A stretch of 64,000 bases of DNA from Litorimonas sp. (lineage in GTDB: Bacteria > Pseudomonadota > Alphaproteobacteria > Caulobacterales > Maricaulaceae): positions 14,091 to 78,090 of the forward strand of contig JAPYSU010000010.1 of NCBI GenBank assembly GCA_029936425.1, in the 5' to 3' direction. Positions 50,779-58,915 of the stretch are shown piece by piece. The translations under genes were made by a program, and so were the position numbers. The notes under the pieces are model-generated. The model did not search any database. It was not told where the DNA came from and worked only from the letters and a program-made list of their open reading frames with translations. Each line of letters opens with the position of its first letter. The stretch's first letter is position 1.

Positions 50779-52311
50779 TTAGGACTTTAGCTTGGCTCGC
50801 AGCGCCTTTCGGTCAAGTTTTCCCACGGCTGTTTTGGGCAGGGCGTCTGTGAAAAATACCTTATGCGGCTTTTTGTAAGACGCGATTTGCTCGGCGACAT
50901 GGGCTATCAGCTCCTTTTCGCTTGCTTTCATTTCTGCTCTTAAAACAACAAAAGCTGTAACGGCCTCGACCCATTTTTCATGCGGCGCGCCCACCACGGC
51001 AGACTCCATGACAGCAGAATGGCTCATGAGGGCATCTTCGACTTCCCGCGGGTAAACATTATACCCGCCTGAAATAATCATATCAGAGGTACGGTCGCGT
51101 AAATGCAGAATGCCGCGCCGATCGAAGACACCGATATCCCGCGTATGAACCCAGCCTTCTTTGTCGAAACTTTGCGCCGTTAGCTCCGGCGCGTTAAAAT
51201 ATCCGGCCGCTGCGCTGGGGGTTCGGACGAGGATTTCGCCGGGCTGGCCTTTTTCGGCGGTTTCGCCTTTTTCATCGATGAGGCGTATCTCCACCTCCAG
51301 GGCCGGGCGTCCGCACGCCCCTAATAAATCCCCCACATGATCTTCAGGCCGCAAGACAGCGAGACAGAGCGGCGCTTCGGTCTGCCCAAAATACTGCCAA
51401 AACTTGTCTTGGCCGAAATGCTCAATCGCGCGCTCTATGACGGTGCGCGGCATGGGAGAGGCCCCGTAAATAATATGTTTCAAAGAAGAGAGATCATATT
51501 CGCTCAATCTGTCCTGTTCGAGCAGCATCTGCATCATGGTCGGGACGAGGTTGATCGCGGTGGGGCCGTATTTTTGAACCGCTTGCAAGAACCCTTCAGG
51601 CGTAAAGCCGGGAAGAATAATACTGCACGCCCCACGCACCCAAAATGGCAGGACAAAGGTTCCGCTGGCGTGAATCATCGACGCCGCGTGAAGCATCCTG
51701 TCGCTTTCCGTTACCGGAAACAGGTTGAGTAAAATATTCCGGCCTATCGCGGCGTAAGAGGCTTGCGTGTGCTGCGCCGCTTTCAAAACTCCGGTCGTGC
51801 CGGAGGTGTAGAGCGTCAGAATGACGTCCTCCGCCTTGGCATCATATTTCGGCGGCGTTTCGGATACTGTCTCTGACAAGGCCAGCAAATCTTCCCCGCC
51901 TGATAAGTGTTTGCCAAGCCCGTAGCCCTTCAGATTGGCAAGCTTCCCAAGCAGAGCCTCTGCCCGACCTGATAAATCAGCCCCGAATATCAGAAACTGG
52001 CAGTCGGCTTCCTCTATCATACGCGCCTGCTCCTCCAGAGACAGACGTGAATTTAGCGGAACGCGGTTAAGCCCCGCTTTGACGCAGGCAAAATCGAGAG
52101 GCACGCTCAGAAGGCCGTTATTGACCAGAAGCGCAATGCGGGTTCCGGGGAGGGCGCCAAGTCCCTGCAGAGCGTTGGCAAGGCGGTTTGCCTGCGCATT
52201 GACCTGCCCAAAGCTAAGCTGCTCTTCGCCAAATATGACAGCCACTCGGTCGGCATTTGCGGCGGCGCCGCGTTCGATAAGCTCAAGACAAAGGGGTCCG
52301 GTCTGGGTCAT
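50779..52311 (-). CDS. Acyl-CoA synthetase-like AMP-forming ligase
   Basis: A 510-residue ANL-superfamily ligase. Motifs are LTLYTSGTTGVLKAAQHT (phosphate loop), YGASPMP, WQYFGQTEAP, HTRDIGVFDRRGILHLRDR and GGYNVYPREVED, with the catalytic lysine in KTAVGKLDRKALR at the C-terminus. It activates a fatty or aromatic acid as acyl-AMP and then acyl-CoA. The start is set at ATG 52311; the longer frame to 52497 overlaps the crotonase gene and has no family similarity. It is cotranscribed with the crotonase upstream. Confidence 0.9.
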   Translation of the reverse strand: MTQTGPLCLELIERGAAANADRVAVIFGEEQLSFGQVNAQANRLANALQGLGALPGTRIALLVNNGLLSVPLDFACVKAGLNRVPLNSRLSLEEQARMIEEADCQFLIFGADLSGRAEALLGKLANLKGYGLGKHLSGGEDLLALSETVSETPPKYDAKAEDVILTLYTSGTTGVLKAAQHTQASYAAIGRNILLNLFPVTESDRMLHAASMIHASGTFVLPFWVRGACSIILPGFTPEGFLQAVQKYGPTAINLVPTMMQMLLEQDRLSEYDLSSLKHIIYGASPMPRTVIERAIEHFGQDKFWQYFGQTEAPLCLAVLRPEDHVGDLLGACGRPALEVEIRLIDEKGETAEKGQPGEILVRTPSAAAGYFNAPELTAQSFDKEGWVHTRDIGVFDRRGILHLRDRTSDMIISGGYNVYPREVEDALMSHSAVMESAVVGAPHEKWVEAVTAFVVLRAEMKASEKELIAHVAEQIASYKKPHKVFFTDALPKTAVGKLDRKALRAKLKS

Positions 52312-52360
52312 AGGAATGTTCTTTCTGTTTATCCAAGAAGGTCTTCTATCCAAGAGAGAC

Positions 52361-53143
52361 TTATTTGAATTTTCCGTGTCGGCCTTCACCGCCGACAAAG
52401 CGCTTCGCGCCGGAGCGCCCCTCCGCGGCGACAATTGGCGCGCCGTCTTTGCCTTCCTGCCGCAGCGCATCGGCCAGCGGCATATCCCATTGAGCATAGG
52501 TCGAGCGGCGGTCAGCCCTCATGCACTCTTGCGGAAATTCGGCAATCTCCCGGGCCAGAGCCTCGGCGGCCTCGCGAGACGTCCCGTCGGGGACGATCCG
52601 GTTGGCGAGCCCCATGGAAAGCGCTTCCTCTGCCTTTACGGGACGACCCGTCAAAATCATGTCCATAGCACGCCCCATGCCGACCATACGCGGCAGCCGA
52701 ACCGTGCCGCCATCAATCAGAGGCACGCCCCAGCGGCGGCAGAATACGCCGAAAACAGAGCTTTCCTCGGCCACTCGCATATCGGCCAGAAGCGCCAATT
52801 CCAGCCCTCCGGCCACGGCGTATCCGGCCACGGCGGCGATGAGGGGTTTGGATAAGGTGAGGCGCGTCGGGCCCATCGGACCCGTGCCGCCGCCTTCAGG
52901 ATCCAGTTCATGGGCGCGGGCGTTATCTTCCAGGGCGCTGAGATCCGCGCCAGAGCAGAATGTGCCTTCTGCGCCCCATAGCACCGCGACATGCTGACTA
53001 TCATCCGCTTCGAACGCTTGGAAAGCCTCTCGAAGCGCTACCGCCATAGGCCCGTCCACCGCATTGCGCTTTTCCGGCCGGTTTAGGATGATGGTCGTGA
53101 CCGCGCCGTTTTTCTCTACTCTGACAAAAGCTGTTTTTCCCAT
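52361..53143 (-). CDS. Crotonase/enoyl-CoA hydratase-family protein
   Basis: A 260-residue crotonase: TIILNRPEKRNAVDG, the oxyanion segments GTFCSGADLSAL and AGYAVAGGLELALLADMRV, then VFCRRWGVPLIDGGTVRLPR. The last segment is that of a common subfamily annotated as enoyl-CoA hydratase, in which the usual first catalytic glutamate position is not a glutamate, so hydratase activity is unproven. It precedes the acyl-CoA ligase by 50 bases, fitting a small acid-degradation unit. Confidence 0.9.
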   Translation of the reverse strand: MGKTAFVRVEKNGAVTTIILNRPEKRNAVDGPMAVALREAFQAFEADDSQHVAVLWGAEGTFCSGADLSALEDNARAHELDPEGGGTGPMGPTRLTLSKPLIAAVAGYAVAGGLELALLADMRVAEESSVFGVFCRRWGVPLIDGGTVRLPRMVGMGRAMDMILTGRPVKAEEALSMGLANRIVPDGTSREAAEALAREIAEFPQECMRADRRSTYAQWDMPLADALRQEGKDGAPIVAAEGRSGAKRFVGGEGRHGKFK

Positions 53144-53317
53144 AAGCGCGTCTCTCTATCCCCGAAGTGTTCTCTTTGTTCTTCCGCTATAGAAAACCTC
53201 AGCGATGAAATCACCTGTTTCTCTATCATGCAAAGATGCAGGCTTGAGTTTTAGCCGTGACTGAAAAGTAATGGGTTTATCGCTTGGTTAACCGATTTCG
53301 CATAATTATCAGTCCCT

Positions 53318-53908
53318 ATGCGGTACATAATATCATTCCTATGTCTCTGTTTGTTCGCGGCGGCGGACTTTACGCTCGCTCATGCGTCCTCAAGCGGTGA
53401 AATCGTTCTCGCCGCGCGTGAGCGAACGCAATCAGATGTGCGATATGACCCGAAATATGTCGTGTTGGCCTATCCGGGCGGAGACGTCCCGGCCGATACA
53501 GGCGTCTGCACCGATGTGATTATTCGGACCTATCGTGAGGCCCTCGGTTTTGATTTTCAGCAGGCGGTGCATGAGGATATGAAGCGGAATTTTAGTGCCT
53601 ACCCCAAAAACTGGGGCTTAAAACGGGCGGACAAGAATATTGATCACCGCCGCGTGCCTAATCTCGAAACCTTTCTCAAACGTCAGGGCGCGGAGCTCCC
53701 CATCACGAAAAACGCCGAAGATTATCTGCCCGGGGACATTGTCAGCTGGCGCCTTGGCGGGCGTCTGCCGCATATCGGGATTATCTCAGATAAAAAATCG
53801 GATTGGGGCACCCCGCTCGTCATTCATAATATCGGGCAAGGTCCGGTCGAGGATGATCTCTTATTTAATACGGATATAAATGGCCATTTCCGGTTTATTC
53901 CGAAGTAG
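53318..53908 (+). CDS. DUF1287 exported protein
   Basis: A 196-residue protein with a signal peptide (IISFLCLCLFAAADFTLAHA) and the DUF1287 domain: VRYDPKYVVLAYPGGDVP, then C64 in TGVCTDVIIRTYRE, LPGDIVSWRLGGRLPH with H152, and the ending NTDINGHFRFIPK. The Cys-His layout resembles NlpC/P60-type hydrolases, so a cell-wall peptidase or amidase is possible. A second, truncated copy of its 3' end lies at 57159-57287. Confidence 0.88.
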   Translation: MRYIISFLCLCLFAAADFTLAHASSSGEIVLAARERTQSDVRYDPKYVVLAYPGGDVPADTGVCTDVIIRTYREALGFDFQQAVHEDMKRNFSAYPKNWGLKRADKNIDHRRVPNLETFLKRQGAELPITKNAEDYLPGDIVSWRLGGRLPHIGIISDKKSDWGTPLVIHNIGQGPVEDDLLFNTDINGHFRFIPK

Positions 53909-53959
53909 TTTGGGCCAGCGCTCTTTTCAGAAATAATCGGCTTTCGAGTATGCTTGAAT

Positions 53960-55021
53960 TTACAGCACCGCCAATTGCCGGTTGCTCAGCGTGCCGCCAT
54001 ATTGTTTATTTAATCTGACTTTGCGTTCGAGATCATCAATTATCGCCCCTGAAAAATCAACTTCGCTCAAATCCTCAAGATAATTAATGCCGCCCGGCGT
54101 ATCCACATTGATTTCCATCATCTTGTCGCCGGCGATATCAAGTCCCGTTAGATACATGCCGTCATCAATCAGTTTTGGCCCGACCATTTCCGCGACTTTC
54201 ATTGCAACCGCATCGGGTTTGACGAGTTTCACGCCGCCGCCGGCCGAGATGTTGGAGCGGTGATCTTCAGTCTTACTAAACCGGTGGAGGCAGGCATATT
54301 GTCCGTCCACCTCCAAGGGGCGACCATTGAGCGTTATCATACGTAAATCCCCCTTGCTGGCAGCGGGGAGATATTCCTGAACTATGGCATATCCGTCCCG
54401 TATCACGGCTTCCATAATCTGGTTGAGATTCTGCCGATTATCCTCGTTAATGATAAAAACGCCCTGTCCGCCGGAGCCTTGCAAGGGTTTGATAACGCCC
54501 TTGTCGTCATGGGCTTTCAGGAAAGCCACGATTTCATCGGGTTCGCGGGTGATGGTCGTCTTGGGACGAATTTCTTCGGGAAAGCCCTGAAAATAGGTCT
54601 TGTTGACGGCATCTGTCAGGTGTTTGGGATCATTCAGGACAATCACGCCATGTGCTGCCGCTATTTGCGCAAAAAGCAGGCTGGAAGACGGGGCCCAGCT
54701 CCGCGTTCCCATTTCTTCGGCCGGGTCGCTGCGCAGCATCATGATATCATACTCTTCCAATTCTACTCTTTCGAATGTGACATCGTCTGATTGCAGATGA
54801 GCTAGAAAAGTCTTGTCGTTTTTGAATTTCTTTTTCTCCGCAATCGTCGCCATCGCGCAAATTGTGCCCCGCCAGTCATAAATGAAATCGCCAATTCCGA
54901 CCAAGGCCACGTCATGACCCCGCGCCGCCGCTTTGCGGGCCAGACGGATCGTCGTGTAATCATCCTTTTCTGTCGCCACATCGTTGACAACAAACGCAAT
55001 CCGAATTTTTTTATCGGTCAT
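53960..55021 (-). CDS. ATP-grasp ligase, glutathione-synthetase-like
   Basis: A 353-residue ATP-grasp enzyme of the GshB/RimK shape: RIAFVVNDVATEKDDYTTIR at the N-terminus, KGVIKPLQGSGGQGVFII (grasp loop) and MMEINVDTPGGINYLEDLS (metal and phosphate site). Such enzymes join a carboxylate to an amine through an acyl phosphate. It is the last gene of a three-gene operon and overlaps the DUF1704 gene by four bases (ATGA). No gamma-glutamylcysteine synthetase neighbour is seen, so a glutathione role is not implied. Confidence 0.88.
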   Translation of the reverse strand: MTDKKIRIAFVVNDVATEKDDYTTIRLARKAAARGHDVALVGIGDFIYDWRGTICAMATIAEKKKFKNDKTFLAHLQSDDVTFERVELEEYDIMMLRSDPAEEMGTRSWAPSSSLLFAQIAAAHGVIVLNDPKHLTDAVNKTYFQGFPEEIRPKTTITREPDEIVAFLKAHDDKGVIKPLQGSGGQGVFIINEDNRQNLNQIMEAVIRDGYAIVQEYLPAASKGDLRMITLNGRPLEVDGQYACLHRFSKTEDHRSNISAGGGVKLVKPDAVAMKVAEMVGPKLIDDGMYLTGLDIAGDKMMEINVDTPGGINYLEDLSEVDFSGAIIDDLERKVRLNKQYGGTLSNRQLAVL

Positions 55022-56247
55022 GTTTCCGGACTTTCCTGATAGAGAGACGTTAGCGGAATTGACCGAACGCGCTCCAGACGTTTTTGTGCACTTTTCTGGG
55101 TCAGAAATTGCGGAATTATATCCGGAGGACTGATAATGCCCTCCACCAATAGCTTCTCGAGACTATGGAGTTGTTTCATGGCGAATTTTCCCAGGAACAA
55201 TATTTCCATATCGCCGTCGTGATGTAGATAGGCGAGGAGTTCGGACAGGCCTTTTAGATAGAGCGCGTCTTTGGTCAGGCCGCCCCCCCGTTTCGCCCGG
55301 AGCGCGGTGTCAAAGGCCATGTCGGCGTTCATATGAAACTCTTCGGCCAGGCAGGCATAAATCTCTGCGCCGCTATATTCCTCAACTGCCATATGAGCGG
55401 CGATGACCCGCGCCGCCAATATACGCAGCCGATCCGCCGGCAGATAGCCTGCAAGATATTCTGCCATAACGGCCAGTCCCTCTTGTAGAACGTCATAATC
55501 GGCCAGGCCGCCTTTTAACGTGTGCAGGGGCTGGCAGCGGCCATTATGGCGGGTAACGGCGTGGGTGCCGACTTCGTGCTGGATCAACGGGTCTATCCTG
55601 GCTTGAGCCGCGCGGTAATCCTTCGCGATATGAAGATTCCCCAAACTGGTATACAAGGCCGTCCCCGGATTAGGATCAATAATCACGTCACATTTGAAAG
55701 CGGGGTTTTGCGTTTTGTAAAAGGCCGTGGCTTTTCGCGCGGCATTGGCAACCGCTTCCGCGTCGCTATCCTTTTCGGCGGGAGTTTTGTTTGGAACGCT
55801 CGACATGATATCGTGAGCCTGTTGCAGTAGACATTCGTCCACACTACCGAACAGATCGACACTGGCCAGGATAAACCCTTCGCGATCGCGCATTCGAACC
55901 AGCTCGATCTGGCGGTCAAGCTCGCGCTGTTTCTCTATGAGCAAAGCTTCAATGAGGGGGTTTTCTATTTTGTCTATGGGGAGCGAAAAAAGTTCACGCC
56001 TGAGAACCGGCGCGTCATTGGTCAGTCCTTCGCCATATTCGCTATCGGGCATATCGCGATAACCCGAGTCTATAAAGGCAGACTTGATGGCGTTGATATT
56101 GACCGGTGTCAAACGTGTCAGCCAGTCAATTTTCTTGTCCATTTTCGCCAGCTCTTCGTCGACCTGAGCGGCGAAGGGAGACAGGCGTTTGCGCAGGTTT
56201 ATTTCGGAGTTCTTTATCCGGGAAGACGGAAGGGGCGTGGACGTCAT
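55018..56247 (-). CDS. DUF1704 zinc metallopeptidase-like protein (QEGLA motif)
   Basis: A 409-residue DUF1704 protein (often named flavohemoglobin expression-modulating QEGLA motif protein). The zinc motif is HEVGTH (224-229) and the glutamate motif QEGLA (255-259, E256), with KGGLADYDVL between them. Eukaryotic relatives (MATCAP/TMCP) remove C-terminal tyrosine or glutamate from tubulin. The ATG at 56247 has GGAGG upstream; it begins two bases after the upstream gene stop. The longer frame to 56355 is a read-through of that gene. Confidence 0.88.
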   Translation of the reverse strand: MTSTPLPSSRIKNSEINLRKRLSPFAAQVDEELAKMDKKIDWLTRLTPVNINAIKSAFIDSGYRDMPDSEYGEGLTNDAPVLRRELFSLPIDKIENPLIEALLIEKQRELDRQIELVRMRDREGFILASVDLFGSVDECLLQQAHDIMSSVPNKTPAEKDSDAEAVANAARKATAFYKTQNPAFKCDVIIDPNPGTALYTSLGNLHIAKDYRAAQARIDPLIQHEVGTHAVTRHNGRCQPLHTLKGGLADYDVLQEGLAVMAEYLAGYLPADRLRILAARVIAAHMAVEEYSGAEIYACLAEEFHMNADMAFDTALRAKRGGGLTKDALYLKGLSELLAYLHHDGDMEILFLGKFAMKQLHSLEKLLVEGIISPPDIIPQFLTQKSAQKRLERVRSIPLTSLYQESPET

Positions 56248-56249
56248 TA

Positions 56250-57134
56250 TTAGGTATCCTCCATTTCGTTCAGACAAGTACGTGCAACCTGGACGGCGCG
56301 GGCCAAGCCGTCTCGCAGATGTTGAAGGGCCAGAATATCTACCTGTCCTGTCCACTCATCCATGAATGATTTTTTATATTCCAGAGTTATAACGCAGGCC
56401 GCGTCGCCATAGAGGCTGTGCAACCATTCGGGAAAATTGCCGCCATCTTCCCAGCGTTTATTAACGGCCACAGAGGGCGAGCGCCCACAAACAGGAACAG
56501 ATTGTAACGTTTTGCCAAAACGGGCCAGTAAGTCTCCATATATATCATGGTTCATTGTCGTGGCGCCCAGATCGATATCCGGATTGTCTTGCAAGGGCGC
56601 CGCGTCAGCCTCCGGCCCGTCTCGACGATGATTGTAACTATGGATATCGAGTACGAAAATCCGGCCGAACCTGGCTATCATAACGTCGCAATGGCTTTGA
56701 ATCATTTGATAGAATTTATCATGCAGTCGCTTGGACTTTTCAATCTGTTCCTCGGGCAGAGACTCGTTCCAGACTGTCAGGCCCCATTGATCTTTCGGGT
56801 CCGTCGAGATCGCTTTCTCTTGCGGTCTGTTTAAATCAAACTCAAAGCGCGAACGGTTGCCGCGCACAGTGCTGTCGCCAACCCCGAGGAAATAATCCGT
56901 CATAGGGTCTTCTTCGCGTAAGCGGTCTTCGGGATCGATTTCAAGCCAAGGCAGAATTTCGGGGCGGATTGAATGTCCGGCATGGATAGCTGTCGTCAGG
57001 ACTTGTCCAGGCTGACGCAGAAAATCCCATGGGGGCGTGGTGTCGCCCATGAATTCTGCTGCGTCCTTCTCTGCAACCGCAGAAGCGGAAGGAGAGGCAA
57101 ATTTTGATTGAAGTCGTGACATATGAAGACTCAA
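56250..57134 (-). CDS. N-formylglutamate amidohydrolase-family protein
   Basis: A 294-residue zinc amidohydrolase of the HutG/N-formylglutamate family: TTAIHAGHSIRPE (metal histidines), FVLDIHSYNHRRDG and ITLEYKKSFMDEW. No histidine-degradation genes are nearby, so the name may not reflect its substrate. First gene of the operon; an ATG 12 bases downstream (MSRLQSKF) is an alternative start. Confidence 0.87.
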   Translation of the reverse strand: MSLHMSRLQSKFASPSASAVAEKDAAEFMGDTTPPWDFLRQPGQVLTTAIHAGHSIRPEILPWLEIDPEDRLREEDPMTDYFLGVGDSTVRGNRSRFEFDLNRPQEKAISTDPKDQWGLTVWNESLPEEQIEKSKRLHDKFYQMIQSHCDVMIARFGRIFVLDIHSYNHRRDGPEADAAPLQDNPDIDLGATTMNHDIYGDLLARFGKTLQSVPVCGRSPSVAVNKRWEDGGNFPEWLHSLYGDAACVITLEYKKSFMDEWTGQVDILALQHLRDGLARAVQVARTCLNEMEDT

Positions 57135-57158
57135 CGTCTTTAAGTGACGTGAGTTCCT

Positions 57159-57287
57159 ATGCCGTCTCGGTCAGACAGTTATGCGGGTGCGCTGATTTTA
57201 ATCTATAAGATAGGTCAATGGCCGGTTATGGGTGATTTGTTATTTAATACCGACATAAACGGGCATTTCCAGTTCGTGCCGAATTGA
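57159..57287 (+). pseudogene. 3' remnant of a second DUF1287 gene
   Basis: The frame from ATG 57159 to TGA 57287 encodes 42 residues. From about residue 10 it aligns with the end of the DUF1287 protein at 53318-53908: the stretch ILIYKIGQWPVMGD matches LVIHNIGQGPVEDD, then LLFNTDINGHFQFVPN against LLFNTDINGHFRFIPK. Over the last 19 codons about 14 of 57 bases differ, mostly at third positions, so this copy diverged as a functional gene before losing its front part. It is transcribed away from the amidohydrolase gene. Confidence 0.85.
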
Positions 57288-57341
57288 GTTCGGGAAACTT
57301 GTTAAAGTTGATTATCCCGATTACGGATATCGACAGTCTTA

Positions 57342-57860
57342 TTAATCTTTAAATGAGGCCGCCAAAGTTTCTACCTCAGCCATCGATTCAAACCCGCCTT
57401 CAATGAACATGCCGTCTGGGTTGATCGCGCCATTTATTAGCGGGGCGGTAAATAACTCTTTATTCAAGACAACAGCCATTTGTCGTCCGATATTGTCGCC
57501 CGTGAACTTGGTAAACTCTTCGGCACAGTTTTCCGTAAATTTGAACTCCAATATAGGATACTCGGCCTGAGGGTGTTCACCCGCCCAAATATCGGCAAGA
57601 CAGTTCTCCCCGATGGCAGGCGGGGATATGACATATAAGCCCTCGCCATCCCCACTTCTATTCCCGAAAAATTCTACATTTTCCGGCAGCTCAAGTGAGC
57701 TATCTTCAATGGAAATCGTCTCTCCGTTAGCGTCCTGATAGACGGCATAAAACTCAAGCGTTGATGTTTCGGAGGAAGAGCAGGCCATCGCTCCCATCAG
57801 AAACCCCACGAGCAGAGTGGATTTAAGAACGTTTGATGGGAGGGTTTCTATTTTCTTCAT
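57342..57860 (-). CDS. Lipoprotein with a SecD-head-like domain
   Basis: A 172-residue lipoprotein: a long N-terminus, hydrophobic STLLVGFLMGAMAC (lipobox GAMAC region), then a periplasmic domain. The C-terminal 60 residues resemble the first periplasmic head of SecD: EFTKFTGDNIGRQMAVVLNK, then LFTAPLINGAINPDGMFIEG and a final helix. In SecD this part contacts emerging polypeptides; a role for a separate lipoprotein version is not known. Confidence 0.7.
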   Translation of the reverse strand: MKKIETLPSNVLKSTLLVGFLMGAMACSSSETSTLEFYAVYQDANGETISIEDSSLELPENVEFFGNRSGDGEGLYVISPPAIGENCLADIWAGEHPQAEYPILEFKFTENCAEEFTKFTGDNIGRQMAVVLNKELFTAPLINGAINPDGMFIEGGFESMAEVETLAASFKD

Positions 57861-57947
57861 GACACGACTATAGGCGTCAAAGGTTAGACTTCAAGATAAG
57901 CCGGGCTGAAGACCGGCCATCCCACATTTGCTGGTCAAATCAGCTGA

Positions 57948-58367
57948 CTAGTCCTTCGGAAAGAGAAGGTCGGGGTTTTTCATCGTTTTTATTTCAAGAA
58001 TATTATTATTGGGGTCAGAGATGAAGAAGGTTTCCTGTTCGTATTTATCGCCTTTGAAACGGCGGTAAGGCTCGTCAATATACTCAAGGCCCGCTTCCGC
58101 AATACGCTCTTTGATGCCGTCGAAATCTTTCTGCGTCAGATGAATGCCGAAATGCGGCACAAGAACGGCGCCCATGTCGACGTCGTGACGGACATTGGGG
58201 AGCTTTTCTTCGCTCTGGTGCAAAGTGAGCTCATTGCCCCAGAAATTGACATCGACCCATCGGCCTTCCTCTCCATTGCCGAGCGTGCAACCGAGTATGT
58301 CCGTATAAAATTTGACGGTATTTTTCAGATCACCCGCAGGAATGGCAAGATGTAAAATAGCAGACAT
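57948..58367 (-). CDS. VOC-family (glyoxalase-fold) protein
   Basis: A 139-residue vicinal-oxygen-chelate protein: SAILHLAIPAGDLKNTVKFY, HFGIHLTQKDFDGIKERI and TFFISDPNNNILEIKTM. The metal-binding residues His (near residue 6), His and Glu (ILEIK) are visible. Substrate unknown. The ATG at 58367 has AGGAAA upstream; the frame to 58409 is an unsupported extension. Confidence 0.88.
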   Translation of the reverse strand: MSAILHLAIPAGDLKNTVKFYTDILGCTLGNGEEGRWVDVNFWGNELTLHQSEEKLPNVRHDVDMGAVLVPHFGIHLTQKDFDGIKERIAEAGLEYIDEPYRRFKGDKYEQETFFISDPNNNILEIKTMKNPDLLFPKD

Positions 58368-58612
58368 GGGTTTTCCTATCTCTTCTTGTTTGAACGTCTT
58401 AAGCGTCAAAACGCTCCGCCTCTTTCTTTATATTGTCCCCGGGCGGTGCGTATTCAATATGTCGGCTGCAGAGGTTATATTATGCGAATTTGTTGATTAT
58501 AACGAGAATTCGAGCATATTTTTCCTGAAAAAAGGGCATTCCACCTTTTAGGTCATAAGCTTGTTTATAAGGTTATGACGACATAAAATCTTTAAAACGA
58601 TAGAGTGAACAC

Positions 58613-58768
58613 ATGAAAGAGAAACCCAAGCCCAATAAAATTTCAGCCGACAAGGCGCGTGGCGGAAAAATTATACTCAAGACTCGAAAGCGGCAGATCA
58701 TTTTTCTGGGCGGTCTGGCCGGAATGGTTGTAATAGCCATAATCCTGAGGGTTACAGGTTTATTTTAA
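58613..58768 (+). CDS. Small single-span membrane protein
   Basis: A 51-residue open frame (ATG 58613, TAA 58766-58768): a lysine-rich N-terminus (PKPNKISADKARGGKIILKT), a membrane span (IIFLGGLAGMVVIAIIL) and a short end. Similar short proteins of the KISA-x-ARGG type, with a basic front and one span, occur in alphaproteobacteria. The frame lies in an otherwise empty gap and has no rival. The ribosome site is weak. Function unknown. Confidence 0.62.
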   Translation: MKEKPKPNKISADKARGGKIILKTRKRQIIFLGGLAGMVVIAIILRVTGLF

Positions 58769-58915
58769 GTCAATATTCAGGTTATTTCTAAGGCCTGACG
58801 TCCATCATGCCCCTCTGCCCGAAAAGGATATCTTGTCTTTTGAGATGGCCGAGACGACTAAATAGAAATGCCGGTTTAAGTGGTGAATATTTTCAGGAGC
58901 AGGGCAATAGAGCCT

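Noticed and set aside
51935..52855. 306-codon plus-strand open frame across the ligase and crotonase genes
   Set aside because: It is antisense to two well-supported genes, has no recognisable domain and an Arg/Ser/Pro-rich composition typical of a shadow frame.
56250..56355. N-terminal extension of the DUF1704 protein
   Set aside because: It overlaps the end of the amidohydrolase gene; the ATG at 56247 has a good ribosome site and the family start.
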